Source: Drosophila persimilis (taxonomy: Eukaryota > Arthropoda > Insecta > Diptera > Drosophilidae). Taken from it: DNA of 64,000 nucleotides. Position numbers and translations under genes: made by a program. The notes below the pieces were generated by a model. That model saw nothing but the letters and a program-made list of their open reading frames with translations. It was not told the DNA's origin and did not search any database. Shown piece after piece: positions 38,101 through 49,587 of the stretch (position 1 is its first letter; every line of letters begins with the position of its first letter). The stretch covers positions 8,866,001 to 8,930,000 of the forward strand of contig NW_020825294.1 of the NCBI RefSeq assembly GCF_003286085.1, in the 5' to 3' direction.

Positions 38101-41100
38101 ACTCCATGATTTGTTTGGGCTTTCGTTCAATTCCTTATTCAAATGTTAGATTCAGAGAAGGTAAAAGGGACTTGGGGCCGACCAGCAATAATAAGACTGG
38201 TTAAGGTGGACCTAATGAATGTTTCGATTGGTTTTTTTAACCTCTTGGTTTCCTACCTTCAAAGGCAAGATCTAATCTTTAAGTTACAGTCACTGGAACA
38301 CTAAAAGTTCGAATAGGATTTATGAAACTTCGAAGTGTTTATCATACTACTCTGTAAAATTGAGAGGAGTCTGACAACAACAATAAAAACTAACAACTCC
38401 CTGCGAATCTCGAGTCGAGAATCAACGTGACGGGTCTTGCAATTCCCGAACATTCTCTTTTGCAGCATTCGCTTGTGCGTCTCGAGTCGAGCATCAAATG
38501 TGCCGTATTGTGTGGGAGCAATGGGAGTGGTATGCTAAGGATTGACAGGAATTGTTAAATAACGAAAAAAGGAACCATAGCAGACTCGAAACTTTAACTT
38601 GTATTGCCCTGAATCAGAGCTAAAGATACATTTCTACGTTCACATGTTCCGTTAAAGCTTAAAGTCATCGTTGTTGAGTCGTCGTTTCAAGTGAAGTTTC
38701 TGATGACATTTAAGGATATACTCTCCGAATATAGACTGACGCCCTCGACAGCAATTTGCTTCATAATCGCAAGATCGTATATGTACATAAATGGCTCAAC
38801 TTCAATTTACAAAGGACCCGAGTATATTTCTCAAACAAAAATGGAACAGAGGGACGGTGGAACAGGGGAAAGCTGCAAAAGAACAACAGGGAAATGACTC
38901 CCTCCGCCAGCGAATGTCATTTTGGGGGGTGTGCGTGGGGCGAAAGAGGAGCCACACACCAAATAAATCAACAGAAACCGAAAGCGAAACCAATTTGAGG
39001 AGGCGAACGGGAGAGCGGCGGAGAAGGAGTGCCGAATGAAGTAGGGAGTTTCGGTGGAGCCTTCAGCATTAGGAATATATTTGTGTGGGCGTCCTCCGCC
39101 ATTTCTCTTTCTTTTTTTGGATACAATTTCGTGACGACAACGCCGAACGAGAATGCGAAAGGGAAAGAGCAAACGAGAAGAAAGCACTGCAAAAGGAGGC
39201 AGCTAAAAAACGTGCCATGTGTGCTGTGTGTCATACTTTCGGCTTCCGTTGTGTGCGTTTGTTCTGTTCGTTTTGTTTCGTTCCGTTCCGTTTCGTTCCT
39301 GCCTGCTTGTGCCCGCCTGGCTTCTTCTGGCCTGCTGGTGTTGCTGTTCGTGTTGGGGTCTTGCTTAGCATTAAAATCGCTCGCTTATGAACCGCAAATG
39401 CTGCGCTGCCAATAAATCAATATTATTTATGCAAAAAGGTCTGTAACTGATTTCGCTGGGGTGCAGCAGCACCTGCCGCTGGGATTTTTCCGATTTCTGC
39501 ACGGCTCGGGTACATCAGCACTTGAATAGAGTGCTCTGTTCCGTGTCTTTGATTCCCGTGATATGAATGGAACTGGAACTGGTTCCGTTTGGGTGCAGCA
39601 GCACCTGCCGCTGCCACTGCCGCTGCGGGGTGTTCCCTGATTCCTGCCTGTAATACGGCTGTAATAAGATGGTTGTTGCATCTAAGCGCTTCCTTATCCA
39701 CAGCATTATGTAATGCACAATACACTCACGTGACTTCTGGCTGTCTGTGTGTGGGTGGGTGCGTGTTTGTACGAATACTTGTGTGTGTATGTGTGTCTGT
39801 ATACTCGTATTGTACGCGTTTGTACGGGCTTAAATGAATGAATGAGTCGAGATCCGAGTCAAGTTGAGTTGTGCAGAGCCCATTGTTGAGCATGAGGGGT
39901 ATCCTTATATATACTGTATGTATGTAAATACATATTTACACACACACACACATGTACAAGTATGAGATTATTGCGGTTGTGTGTGTGTGTGTGTGTGCTT
40001 TATGCCTGTGTTTGGGCTTGGGCCGTCAGAATGTTTGACTTTGTATAATAAAAAGGCCTCTTTAAAAACATTAGCAACTTTTGTAGTGCCTAACCGCCTG
40101 CTACATGTGCCCGGAACACAGACAAACCCCCAAAGCCCCGCCCGACACAGCAGAACAGCCGAACAGCCGGCAAAAACGATGCCACCTGCTACTTAACGAT
40201 GCCTCCTACACTGAGGCAAAATATCTGCAACAGATTTGGATTTGGAGCAGGAAGGATAGGGATACACCGCAGGAAGGACCACTGTTCACCCCTGATCACT
40301 AGGCATTACATATCCTAGTTTATATAGGAGCCCATAATGATTTATACCCCCACTCAGTTAATGCCTATCAACTGCCTCGACTATTTCGTTCAGCGCATAA
40401 GCGTTTATTAGCTCGCGAGGCTTCGCTGTGGCTGGCTGCCATAGGCAAACAGGGCCCTTGTTCCGCAGGACCCCTGACGCAGGCCACACTACTCCGAATC
40501 CGGATCCGACCCCGACCCACCGCTAACTCCAGGGCTAAATCATATTAGAGGCATCCCTCGAGCCGCGGTCCGACCACCGCTTAGCACTCTTCCGCTTTCC
40601 TGCCGTGTGCCGTGTGCCGTGTGGCGGGCCCTGCATTGCATTCCGTTTATGGTTTGGTGCAATGGGAAAAAAGTGTCAGTCGAGGACTATTCCAGGCGGA
40701 TGCGCCAGTTAAGCGAACAGTGGCGTGGAGCCTCCTCCTGCGCCTGCTCCTGCTCCAATGCCACTCAAAGGCATCGCAGACACACACAATTATGCTTAGG
40801 CCATTAACATATTTAAAACGGTGCGGTGGGCTGATGTGCTGCGATGCGATGGGGACATGTGTGTGTACATAATATGTCTGTGTGTTTAGACAGTGTTTGA
40901 GGCCCGACTTAGTGTTGGGGGCTTGTTCCCCTTTTCTCATCCCTTTCCAGGCGCCCCGCTGCAATCAATTTGTAAATTGTTCCCCTCCCTTTGTAGCCCT
41001 TCGACTGTCACTTTGAGTTTCGTTTGCATTGTCCGAGTGTCCTCAGGCCCCGCCAGCTGTACGCCGTACTCGTATACGTAATCTTCGAATTCCCGATGCC

Positions 41101-43042
41101 ATTGACACGTGCACGTGTTCAACATGACATAATCTAATCGTTTCTCAAATTATTTTGGATTTTTCGGGTTCTATGCCCACAAACACCGGCTCTAGGCCGG
41201 AAAATTACATCTCGGGGATTTGACTAAACTAATTTTCCCTCCTCTCCATCATCCAACCCAGTCCCTCTTTGTGTCTCTGTCTTTTATTCATGAATACGCA
41301 ATTAGTGTGCAAATTTAAGTGTTTTTGTGGGGCTCTTCCACTCATATTTATTATTAACACTAAACACAGTTTAAACTATTCAGTTTGGGGGCTCTGCCTG
41401 CCATTTGGGCGCTGGCAGTTGGCCAATTCCGGCCCGGAGTGTAGGCAATTGTTGTTCGATTCCGATTCCGATGCCGATGTCCACACATGCCCATGTCGGG
41501 CCCTACCTGGGCAATGCCACATGCCATACGATAAATGTGTCAAAGAAAGTGATTCCGAATAAGACATGGGCATTGTTGCACAGAAAACAGGGCCGCCATG
41601 TGAAAGTCTAAGCTATGAGATGATTGTATTTTGTTTGAGAGCTTACCCTGGTACTCGAGGAGCTATATTGTAGTTATGTACACATTTATTAGTATCATAG
41701 TAAATCAGAAAGCAACATAGACACTTTGGAACTGCCCACAGATCGAACTCAAATCTCTAGTTGGAATTATCAGCCTTTAAAGCGTTCCTTCTTAACCCAT
41801 TAGAGGGTTAAATCCAAGGGTTTTCCCAACCTCGACTACAGTGCCTTCTAAAAACCCTTAGCTAATTATATTTTGCAACTCTTTTGTAATAACCGACTGA
41901 AGTCACTGATCTTAAAAATATGAAAGGGGATGTCTCAAAATACATCGAATATCTTTGGATATGCCATTTCTTTCATTTCAAACGAACTTAATCGAGTATC
42001 CCTGAGTACCGAATGCTGTGAATGCCTGGCAGTCACTCAATTCGAATCAAATGCATTATATTGGACTTTGGATGGTGTGAGTGAAGCCACGCAGATCTCT
42101 AGTTTATGGGGATAAAACATACAGGAGACTGTTGAAAGTAAAATCCCCGCACACGTGGAAAATGCATCTTGTGTTCATTCAGTGGCTCATAAAATGGGGT
42201 AAACACCCATTGACGCTTACACTCGAGTGCATTCCAAATGCTCACGGCATACATGATCTTGCCTTGTCATATAATCCATGAAAAGTATCCATTAACATTC
42301 CATGCCTGACTTTCATTAGTTGGCCTCCCACTGCTGGGTCCGCTGAGTGCAAGTGTGGGGACTAATTGGCGTTGCAACTCAATTGCAAATGCATTGGTGG
42401 CTGAGCCGAGCCAAGCCAACGCCTCGTGCTGGTCTAATAACCAGGAGACCGACCAATCACTCCACAGATTATGATTATGATTGCGATTAGTCGCACAGCG
42501 CCTGCCCGCACACTAATTGACTTTGTTTCTCTGCTTGCAGTTCTTCACACCTCGGCGAGTTTGGCGTTAAACGAAAGCTGGGATCCAGACGTCAGGTGAG
42601 CGAATTGGATCCTAAAATCTATACATATGTATCACTTGAGCTAATCCGGAGACTATCCGCTTTGCAGAGACGATATGGAGATGATGTTGAACAAAATAGT
42701 TCCCGAAGGCTTGCCCTACAGACACTCGTGCGAGGGACCCGACGACATGGTGAGTCCACAGCGACAGGCCATTCTCTGGATTGTGGCAGATTTACCTAAT
42801 GAACCTTGTATTTGTGTGACTTGCAGCCCGCACACGTGAAGGCCTGCTTCCTGGGCAGCTCACTGACAATCCCCATTACGGACGGCAAGCTCTCGCTGGG
42901 CACGTGGCAGGGCGTCTGGCTGTGCGAGCACCGCGACCAGGCCGGCTCCCGCAAGCTGGTGATCACGCTGACAGGCTGCCCGCGCGAGCAGGCCCGCAGC
43001 CCGCTGTCACCCGTCTCGCCCATCGCCAGCACGTCCAGTTAG
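35134..43042 (+). CDS. YjbQ/UPF0047 family protein
   Basis: Four coding exons: 35134-35350, 42541-42595, 42668-42749, 42827-43042, all in phase, about 189 residues. ACCATGG at 35134 is an optimal start. A Gly/Ala-rich N-terminus of about 30 residues precedes the YjbQ fold (about 34-178): WFQRKINLRPQHRGVHLVTEE, HTSASLALNESWDPDVR, PYRHSCEGPDDMPAHVK, FLGSSLTIPI, GTWQGVWLCEHRD. The conserved histidines in HTSAS, RHSCEGPDD, PAHVK and CEHRD match the family's presumed metal/active site. Bacterial and archaeal members show weak thiamine-phosphate synthase activity; the role in animals is not established. The C-terminus adds a short Pro/Ser tail. Intron 2 of the unit is 7.2 kb. The TAG at 43040 is followed in the same frame by a second stop and then a very long open frame, described separately. 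Confidence 0.9.
35351..42540 (+). other. 7.2-kb intron of the YjbQ gene
   Basis: Bounded by GTGAGT at 35351 and TCTCTGCTTGCAG at 42540. It holds AGAAGC repeats (35779-35803), a CT run (36965-36987), GGGGAT hexamers (37567-37591), TG runs (39771-39800, 39977-39998), A-rich tracts and short duplicated motifs at 38.4 and 39.5 kb. Open frames here are low complexity or conflict between strands. No RNA gene was recognised, although small RNAs would be hard to see by eye. Confidence 0.6.
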
Positions 43043-43075
43043 GGGCGGCCTCGCTCCACCCGCGACAGCCGGTAA

Positions 43076-44782
43076 TCGCGGGGGAGCGACAATAATGACA
43101 TCATTTCGTCGAGGAGGTTGATACTACAAAAGAATTTAGCTAAGGCAACGGCACAGCAGAGGGCGGCGGCCGTCATAGCCGCCGGCCGCGGATTGGGGGG
43201 AGGCGCGGGCGCACCACCGAACGTGCCTGGCTTTGAGACGAAGACGAGCCGCCTGCTGCTCCGGCAGCAGCTCCACCTCAATCTCAATTTGAATGTGCAG
43301 GAGACGTTGCAGGATGGCGTTGATATTGATGATGTTGATGAGGACGTCTGCGATGACGATGAGGCTGAGGCTGAGTTCCGCGTGGAAGAGGAGGATGAAG
43401 AGGAGGAGGAGGAGTCTCAGTCCGTCAGCTCAGTAGTCGTCGCGGATAACGCTCAGGGCAGTGGGCGTTGCCATCGTGCTGGTGATAATCTACGAACCGT
43501 CACAACAGTGCCTCAACTTAACGAACAACCTACAACTAAGATCACCGCAACCAGAACACCATCGGCAGCATCCAGTTCATCGGCAGCCGCAGCATCAAGT
43601 GCATTAGCTAAATTCAACCGCATCATCGACTCAACCCTGGAGAGGGCCCCAGCGGCAGCGGCGGCAGTGACAACGCTGCCCCAGCTGAGCAGTGCCACAC
43701 TGCAGCAGCGCTTCAATTTGGCCTATCCAGAGTTGATTCCCCAACAGCAGCAGCAGCAGCAGCAGCCGCAACAACAGCAGCAGCAGCAACATCAGCAGCA
43801 GCAGCAACATGATGCGATCAGGAAGATCAACACCCTCAAGGGGACACCAAGATTAGATCGTGGCTCAGGCGCCGTTGCCAGCACTCCATTAACATTTGCA
43901 GCACACAGATCGATAGCAACGGCGCAGGAGGAAGAACAAGAAGCTGGAGAGGTAGCAGAACTAGAACCAGAATCAGGAGAGGAAGAGGAAGAGGAGGATA
44001 ACGAAGCAGTCGCCCTTAACGATGATCATCCCCACCACGACGAGGATAATCAAATGAAACGAAATGATGTGCATTATTTGTTGAAACAGTTAAATAGTTT
44101 TAGTGATATAGAAGAAATAGAAATTGTTGATATGAAGCAAAGACAACAGCGTCCGCCTCCGCGTCCACGTCCACCCATGGCGTCGAGCTCGCTGATAATG
44201 ATGCCGCCATCGCCGCCATCACCATCCACGCAGTCGCACAAGCAGAGCCAGCGCTTTGCCTCTGGCGGGCACAACTCCAGTGCCGCCAGCTCGGTGCGGC
44301 TGCAGCAGTTCGACGACTATCTGTTCGAGTCCTGCCACTACCTGGAGACAAACTACTTTGCCGCTACCTATCGCACTGCCATGGTCGAGAGCAGCTCGCA
44401 CGAGTTCCGGCCCTCGACCAACAGCAGCTCAAACAGCTTTGAGCTGCACGAGATGGAGCCGCCCAGTGTCATCTGCAAGGCGGGTGCCCCCCTGGCCGCG
44501 ACTCCGCCGCCCCTGTACCAGTACCAGTACCAGGCGGAGACGCGGCTGACCACCAGTGGCGTGCAGACGGAGCTGACCGTGGAGTCGCTGGCCAAGCTAA
44601 GCAACAGCGCCAGCGCCAGCAGCAGCTCGTCCAGCGCGCGGGCGCCCCCCTTCTTCAGGTGCTGCTACACGCCCATCGACCGTTGGCGGGAGCGTCGACT
44701 GGTGGCGCGCCAGCAGAAGACCTCCGCCCCCTCGAAGAACGGGCAGGCGAGTCAGAGTCAGAGTCAGAGCCACCCCGTCTGA
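43076..44782 (+). CDS. Long open frame downstream of the YjbQ stop, coding-like, no ATG in its first half
   Basis: After the YjbQ TAG (43040) and an in-frame TAA (43073), the same frame stays open for about 568 codons to a TGA ending at 44782. The first in-frame ATG is only at 44054, which would give 242 residues. Low-complexity segments are an acidic run (about 43380-43415), poly-Gln with His (43743-43812) and Ser/Ala runs. Between them is ordinary protein sequence: VRLQQFDDYLFESCHYLETNYF, GVQTELTVESLAKL and FFRCCYTPIDRWRERR (each shortened here). In those parts third positions are strongly G/C, as in real fly exons. No known domain is recognised. It may be an alternative 3' coding exon reached by a splice I cannot place, a second cistron, or a non-AUG product. 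Being all 3' UTR is the alternative, but the codon pattern argues against it. Confidence 0.55.
   Translation, partial: SRGSDNNDIISSRRLILQKNLAKATAQQRAAAVIAAGRGLGGGAGAPPNVPGFETKTSRLLLRQQLHLNLNLNVQETLQDGVDIDDVDEDVCDDDEAEAEFRVEEEDEEEEEESQSVSSVVVADNAQGSGRCHRAGDNLRTVTTVPQLNEQPTTKITATRTPSAASSSSAAAASSALAKFNRIIDSTLERAPAAAAAVTTLPQLSSATLQQRFNLAYPELIPQQQQQQQQPQQQQQQQHQQQQQHDAIRKINTLKGTPRLDRGSGAVASTPLTFAAHRSIATAQEEEQEAGEVAELEPESGEEEEEEDNEAVALNDDHPHHDEDNQMKRNDVHYLLKQLNSFSDIEEIEIVDMKQRQQRPPPRPRPPMASSSLIMMPPSPPSPSTQSHKQSQRFASGGHNSSAASSVRLQQFDDYLFESCHYLETNYFAATYRTAMVESSSHEFRPSTNSSSNSFELHEMEPPSVICKAGAPLAATPPPLYQYQYQAETRLTTSGVQTELTVESLAKLSNSASASSSSSSARAPPFFRCCYTPIDRWRERRLVARQQKTSAPSKNGQASQSQSQSHPV
43743..43812 (+). 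repeat. CAG/CAA (opa) repeat
   Basis: A run of CAG and CAA codons with a few CCG and CAT interruptions, encoding about 20 glutamines with two histidines and a proline inside the long downstream open frame. Opa repeats are common in Drosophila neuronal and regulatory proteins. Confidence 0.85.
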
Positions 44783-47700
44783 CACTGGGCCAGGCTCTAG
44801 TTCAGAGATTGAGATTCAACATGTGCCTGGCTAATTTATTTGGTCGCTGTTCTCATTTGCGATATCAACAAGAGATTCCATTTCGAACGACAGTCGTTAC
44901 ACCCGATCGTAGCACCCAATCCCAATACCAATACCATTCCAAATCCAATCATTCGATGGAACGGAACGAAACGTCATTCTGTACAATTTGTCTACGCTAA
45001 ACGTGAACGCAAACAAATATTAGTAACAATTTTTTATACGCCAGCAGACACGAGCCACACAGATAGACATTTGCACATTTTTGCAATACACGGAACGGAA
45101 GGAAAGGCATAAAACTCCAAATAAGTTGTTCACACGAATGAAATGTTTAACAGAAAATTTAAATGAAGAAAATTGTAACTCAATTACATGTAAAATTGTT
45201 CAAACGCTTCCCCAACTTCAGCAGATGCTTCAAGGATTTGTAAATTCTCTGTCAGAGATTTCTTTTAGGTGAACGCAGCTTGGGTCGAAAGTTGTACGAG
45301 TGTTCGGGAATCATTCAGTACAGTAGGCAGAATATTGTTAACGAATTACGCAAATCGTAGACGACAGAGAGAGAGAGAGAGAGAGAGAGCTTGTATAGTA
45401 AGATGATAACTAAAGAAATTGTGAATAATGTTAATTAAAGCTAAAGCGTCGTCAAATGGAAGGAGGGACGCGCACGCCGTGCATTTTTGTGTGTTCAATC
45501 CCCGGCATTTCAACCTGTCCTGTCCGTTTGTCTGTTTATTACACATTTTACATGCAAATAGAAATACTCGTAGAGTTTTGCGACCGGTGGCGTGCGCGTT
45601 GGATTGATTGTTGATACATAAACCAAACAAAAGCAATTGTTACATCAATTAGACACAATTTTGTTGATTTACACTCTAAGCAACCGAATCGTTCTGTTTC
45701 TGTTTGAACTAGACCTTCGTTTGGACTCGTAAGCTAATAAGGAATTGTATTGTTGTTACAGCACAAGAGAAGTAAACCCCGAAGGGACTACTAGACACAA
45801 AGGATCGCTTAACTCTTAACTCGTTTAACCAAGAGCAATATTAGTTTATAAACCAGTTTGGAAATGTCAATTTTGTTTGGAGCATATGCGAGAGTACACG
45901 AACACACGATTATATCGAACTATATCACTGCGCGAACTTAATGCGCCTCAGATCACGCTTTAGTTTACCAAATAAATACGATAGATACGATTTAGCTGAT
46001 TGGAACTCAACCAAACAACCAAAACATCATTTATTTCGCTCCCCGATCGACTGAGGTGCGCGTTCTGGGTTTTCTGAGGAGTTGAGTTCTGTTCTTCCAA
46101 CGGAGAAGCAAGCGCCTAGCAGGCAGGACCCTTGTCTACCCTTGTGGATGCATAAATACTTATGTACATATGTGCGAGCATGTAACCAAACGAATGTTTA
46201 AAATACAAATAACTTTAAAGGAGAAATCAGAGGAACCGAACAAATGCCTTTTACATGCCCACACGTACACTAGCGAAAAGTCTCCCGAGAACGGAAAATG
46301 ATCAAATGAAAATCGAAGTGAAAATGAAAATGAAAATGTAAAGCTGAGCAAACCAATGTTAGTCGATAATAAGGAAGGAGCGTTACGGTTTGCACGATAT
46401 GATGTATTCGTAATGTCTGCGAAACCACAAGCGAAGCTAATAATTTGTTTAGAATATATATCAACCTGTTGATTATGTTAATCATTAACGAAAGACATAA
46501 CAAGATAAGATGTTAAGGTCGAGAACCATAACCGCCGGTAGAACGGACGGTCTATTGTTGTATGTTTTATTCGAAGCGCACGAAATGAACTAAACGTAAA
46601 ACATAAACAATATAAAGCAAGGTGGAGAATGGAGAACGGAGAATGGAGAAACTGTAGCTAAAGTGAAATTTTTGTAAACTTTTTGATATGTGATGATGAT
46701 TTGGATAAATTAGAGCCACAGAGGAAAGAATTATTACCTTAACCTAGCCCTAGATATCTAAACCAATTACAAATGTGTAGCGCAAACGCAAAGTAAGCAA
46801 AGCAAAGCAAAGCAGAGGAGAGGAGAGGAGAGGAGAACAGAGCCAGCCGAGGAGAGCTAGTTACACTCTAAGATGGATAATATTGTTATGCAATAAGTAG
46901 TCTCGGCCAGCCGAAGCACCAATCAGGGTTCCTTTCGGGATGGGATGGGATGGGTTGGGATGGAATGGAATGGGATGAGATGGTATGAGGATGGTAGTCT
47001 GGATGGCAGGTCTATTGATCTGGCCCCCAAAGGTCCTTGAAAGGAACTATATTAGCAATATATTCATGGCAATTCAATTGTATTAACGACATTGATAAAT
47101 CTGATGTGTAAGCAAATAGTGAATGCAAATAGTGAGCCTAGTTAATGGTTAAAGCAGCCCCCGTAACCGAGGGACGGGGATGAGGGATGAGAACAACTCA
47201 ATTCGATCAAATTGAAATGAATACTAAACGTAGATAAGCGAGTAAGTAGTAAATTATCCAATTGTAAATAGGATTTCATTTACACTTTCATTGATTTGAT
47301 TTGGTTTGGTTTCGGTTTGGTTTTGTTTTTGGATTCGGATTCGGATGAAGTTCAGTTTTCTCATTACAGATATATACACTTTATTAGAATCAAGATTAAA
47401 AACACACACAGACACATACACACGAAAAAGCTTTAATTAATTTAATTACAAGATGAAAAACCAAAAGAAAAGGAATGTAATACAAAGTGTATTTAAGAAT
47501 AATCAATTTCGATATCATTGATCCCATTGATAGCGAATTCCATTGTAGATACCTATTGGGCAGCGGTAATTAATTATTTCATTAATTAATTAACTAGCCA
47601 GCTATGTCGTCAATGTCAATGTCGCCTATTGTGAGTTCTAAATATTGCATCTGATAAAACAATAACGAAGCATAACTAGCTATAAATCCAAACCAAATGC

Positions 47701-49480
47701 AAATAAACAAAATACGATTATACAAAAGAACAGAGCAGAACAGATCAGGACAGAACAGAACAGGCCTAGGAACACCGCATACATACATATATACAGAAAC
47801 ACATGCATACACAATCCACAACACACACACACACTCTCACACAGAACTCGAACACAAAGCTTTTATAAAAAACTATTTAACAACAAATATATTATATATA
47901 TATGTACTATGGAAAATAATAATCCTGCCAAGTAACATTCGAATACCTGCTTGAAGAAGATACACCCGCTTTTGCTAAGAAAACGAAAAAGAACAGAGAT
48001 TTAATAACGAAAAAAACAGAAATAAAAAGAAAAAAAAACAAAAACAAAAACCGAAAACAAAACTAAAATATGAGAGAAACGTAAAGAGAAAGAAGAGAGA
48101 GTATGTACGGCTAAATACGATTTTTATACTTTCGATATAATGATTTTTTATACTAAACGTAAAACTCTTTGAACGAGAGCGCAGAACTTTGAACTCGAAG
48201 CTGAGGATTTTTTGGGCTATTGATTTTGAGATCGCATTGATTTGAGTCGGACGAGAGCACGTCGTCATACTTATAGCTACATATACATATATGGTATATA
48301 CAAACGTATGTAAACCCTAACTGCAACTATGGAACGAGAGCACAAATTTTGTTGAACAAAGACAAACACACCCGAAATCAAATACTAAAACAGACAAAAA
48401 ACAAAACAAAACAAAAGAAAACATTTTTTAAATGCAACTCTCAACAGACTCACAACACACACACACACACACACACACACACATTACACTCACACGCAGG
48501 AACATAAAATCAAATATATACTAAATATATAAACGGTGTATGTATATATTTAGCAAACAAGAAACGTAAAGTAAACACCCGCACAAATTGATCACCTAAC
48601 TGAAGAAGAAATATAAAATACGAGTAATATGCTTTGGAGAGAGCGAGAGCCCAGCCCGCAGGACGCAGGCCGCAGGCAGCCACAATTTCTAGGAAAATGT
48701 CCACACTTAGCCTAGAGAGCGGTTTTTGTATGAGGAGACAATTTGTAAATATACATGCATATATATATATTTCTTGATTTTATCTAAAGCCACGTACGTG
48801 TAGGACACGCAAATCATTCAAAAACTTTAGTTTTCTCCTAAAATGCAAGCGAAACTCCTAAGCTCCTAAAGAGAAGTTAAAGATCCCCCTTCGAGGACAC
48901 TTTTCTCAATATCTCGATATCTATACGGATATCGAAGTACCCGACCCCGACCCTGAACCGTACTTAAGTGCATAAGCAAGAGCATACCGCATTCCGCATA
49001 CCCTAAACGGAAATATACCAAGAGTAAAGAACAATGTCAACTACAATAAATTAGCAAGGTGGAGGGGAAAGTGAGAAGAGAGGAGAGAACAGAAGAGAAT
49101 TAAATACTAGTGCAATAAAACAGATTATTCGGTATGATTAAAAGGAAATACATCTAAGTAAACGCTTTGTAAAATACATATAAACAAACGATTTATTAAA
49201 AGGAACATGAAAATGAAAACCAATAAAAACTAAACCCGAATGAAATGAAAATGAAAACGAAACCAATGAAACACTAATGAGAAATAAAGAGCGTTATACA
49301 TTGACATTAACATTAACACGTGATTCGATATCTCATCTTATAAGCATAAATCAATAAGATAACAATAAAGAATAAATTAAAGAAAATGCAATTTCCACGA
49401 GTTGCTTGCGGGCGGGAAGGGGAGCGTAGAGGACGGACAGGCAGTAGTCTGCACTAGAAAACACGTTTCGACTTGTGCTA
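44783..49480 (+). other. Very long AT-rich 3' UTR
   Basis: No coding sequence is seen. There are many A-rich and CA/GA simple repeats: GA run at 45367-45389, GGAGA at 46815-46834, GGGAT at 46938-46975, CA run at 48458-48482. Poly(A) signals occur along the length, for example AATAAA near 45972, 49116, 49282 and a pair at 49364-49376. The composition, several possible cleavage sites and the lack of any promoter-like or coding feature fit a 3' UTR of about 4.6 kb for the transcript carrying the YjbQ and downstream frames. Long 3' UTRs of this type are frequent in fly neural transcripts. The end is inferred, not proven. Confidence 0.55.
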
Positions 49481-49587
49481 CTTAAACAATCACATTTATT
49501 TAACATTAAAATTGGCATTATTTGATCGTAAGGATTTACACTGATCATCAATTTGGATATTTCGTACCAGAATCCACTACTGTCTGA

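Noticed and set aside
43040..43075. Stop-codon readthrough joining YjbQ to the long open frame
   Set aside because: Two different in-frame stops (TAG at 43040, TAA at 43073) only ten codons apart would both have to be read through, which is unlikely; splicing, reinitiation or non-AUG starts are better candidates.
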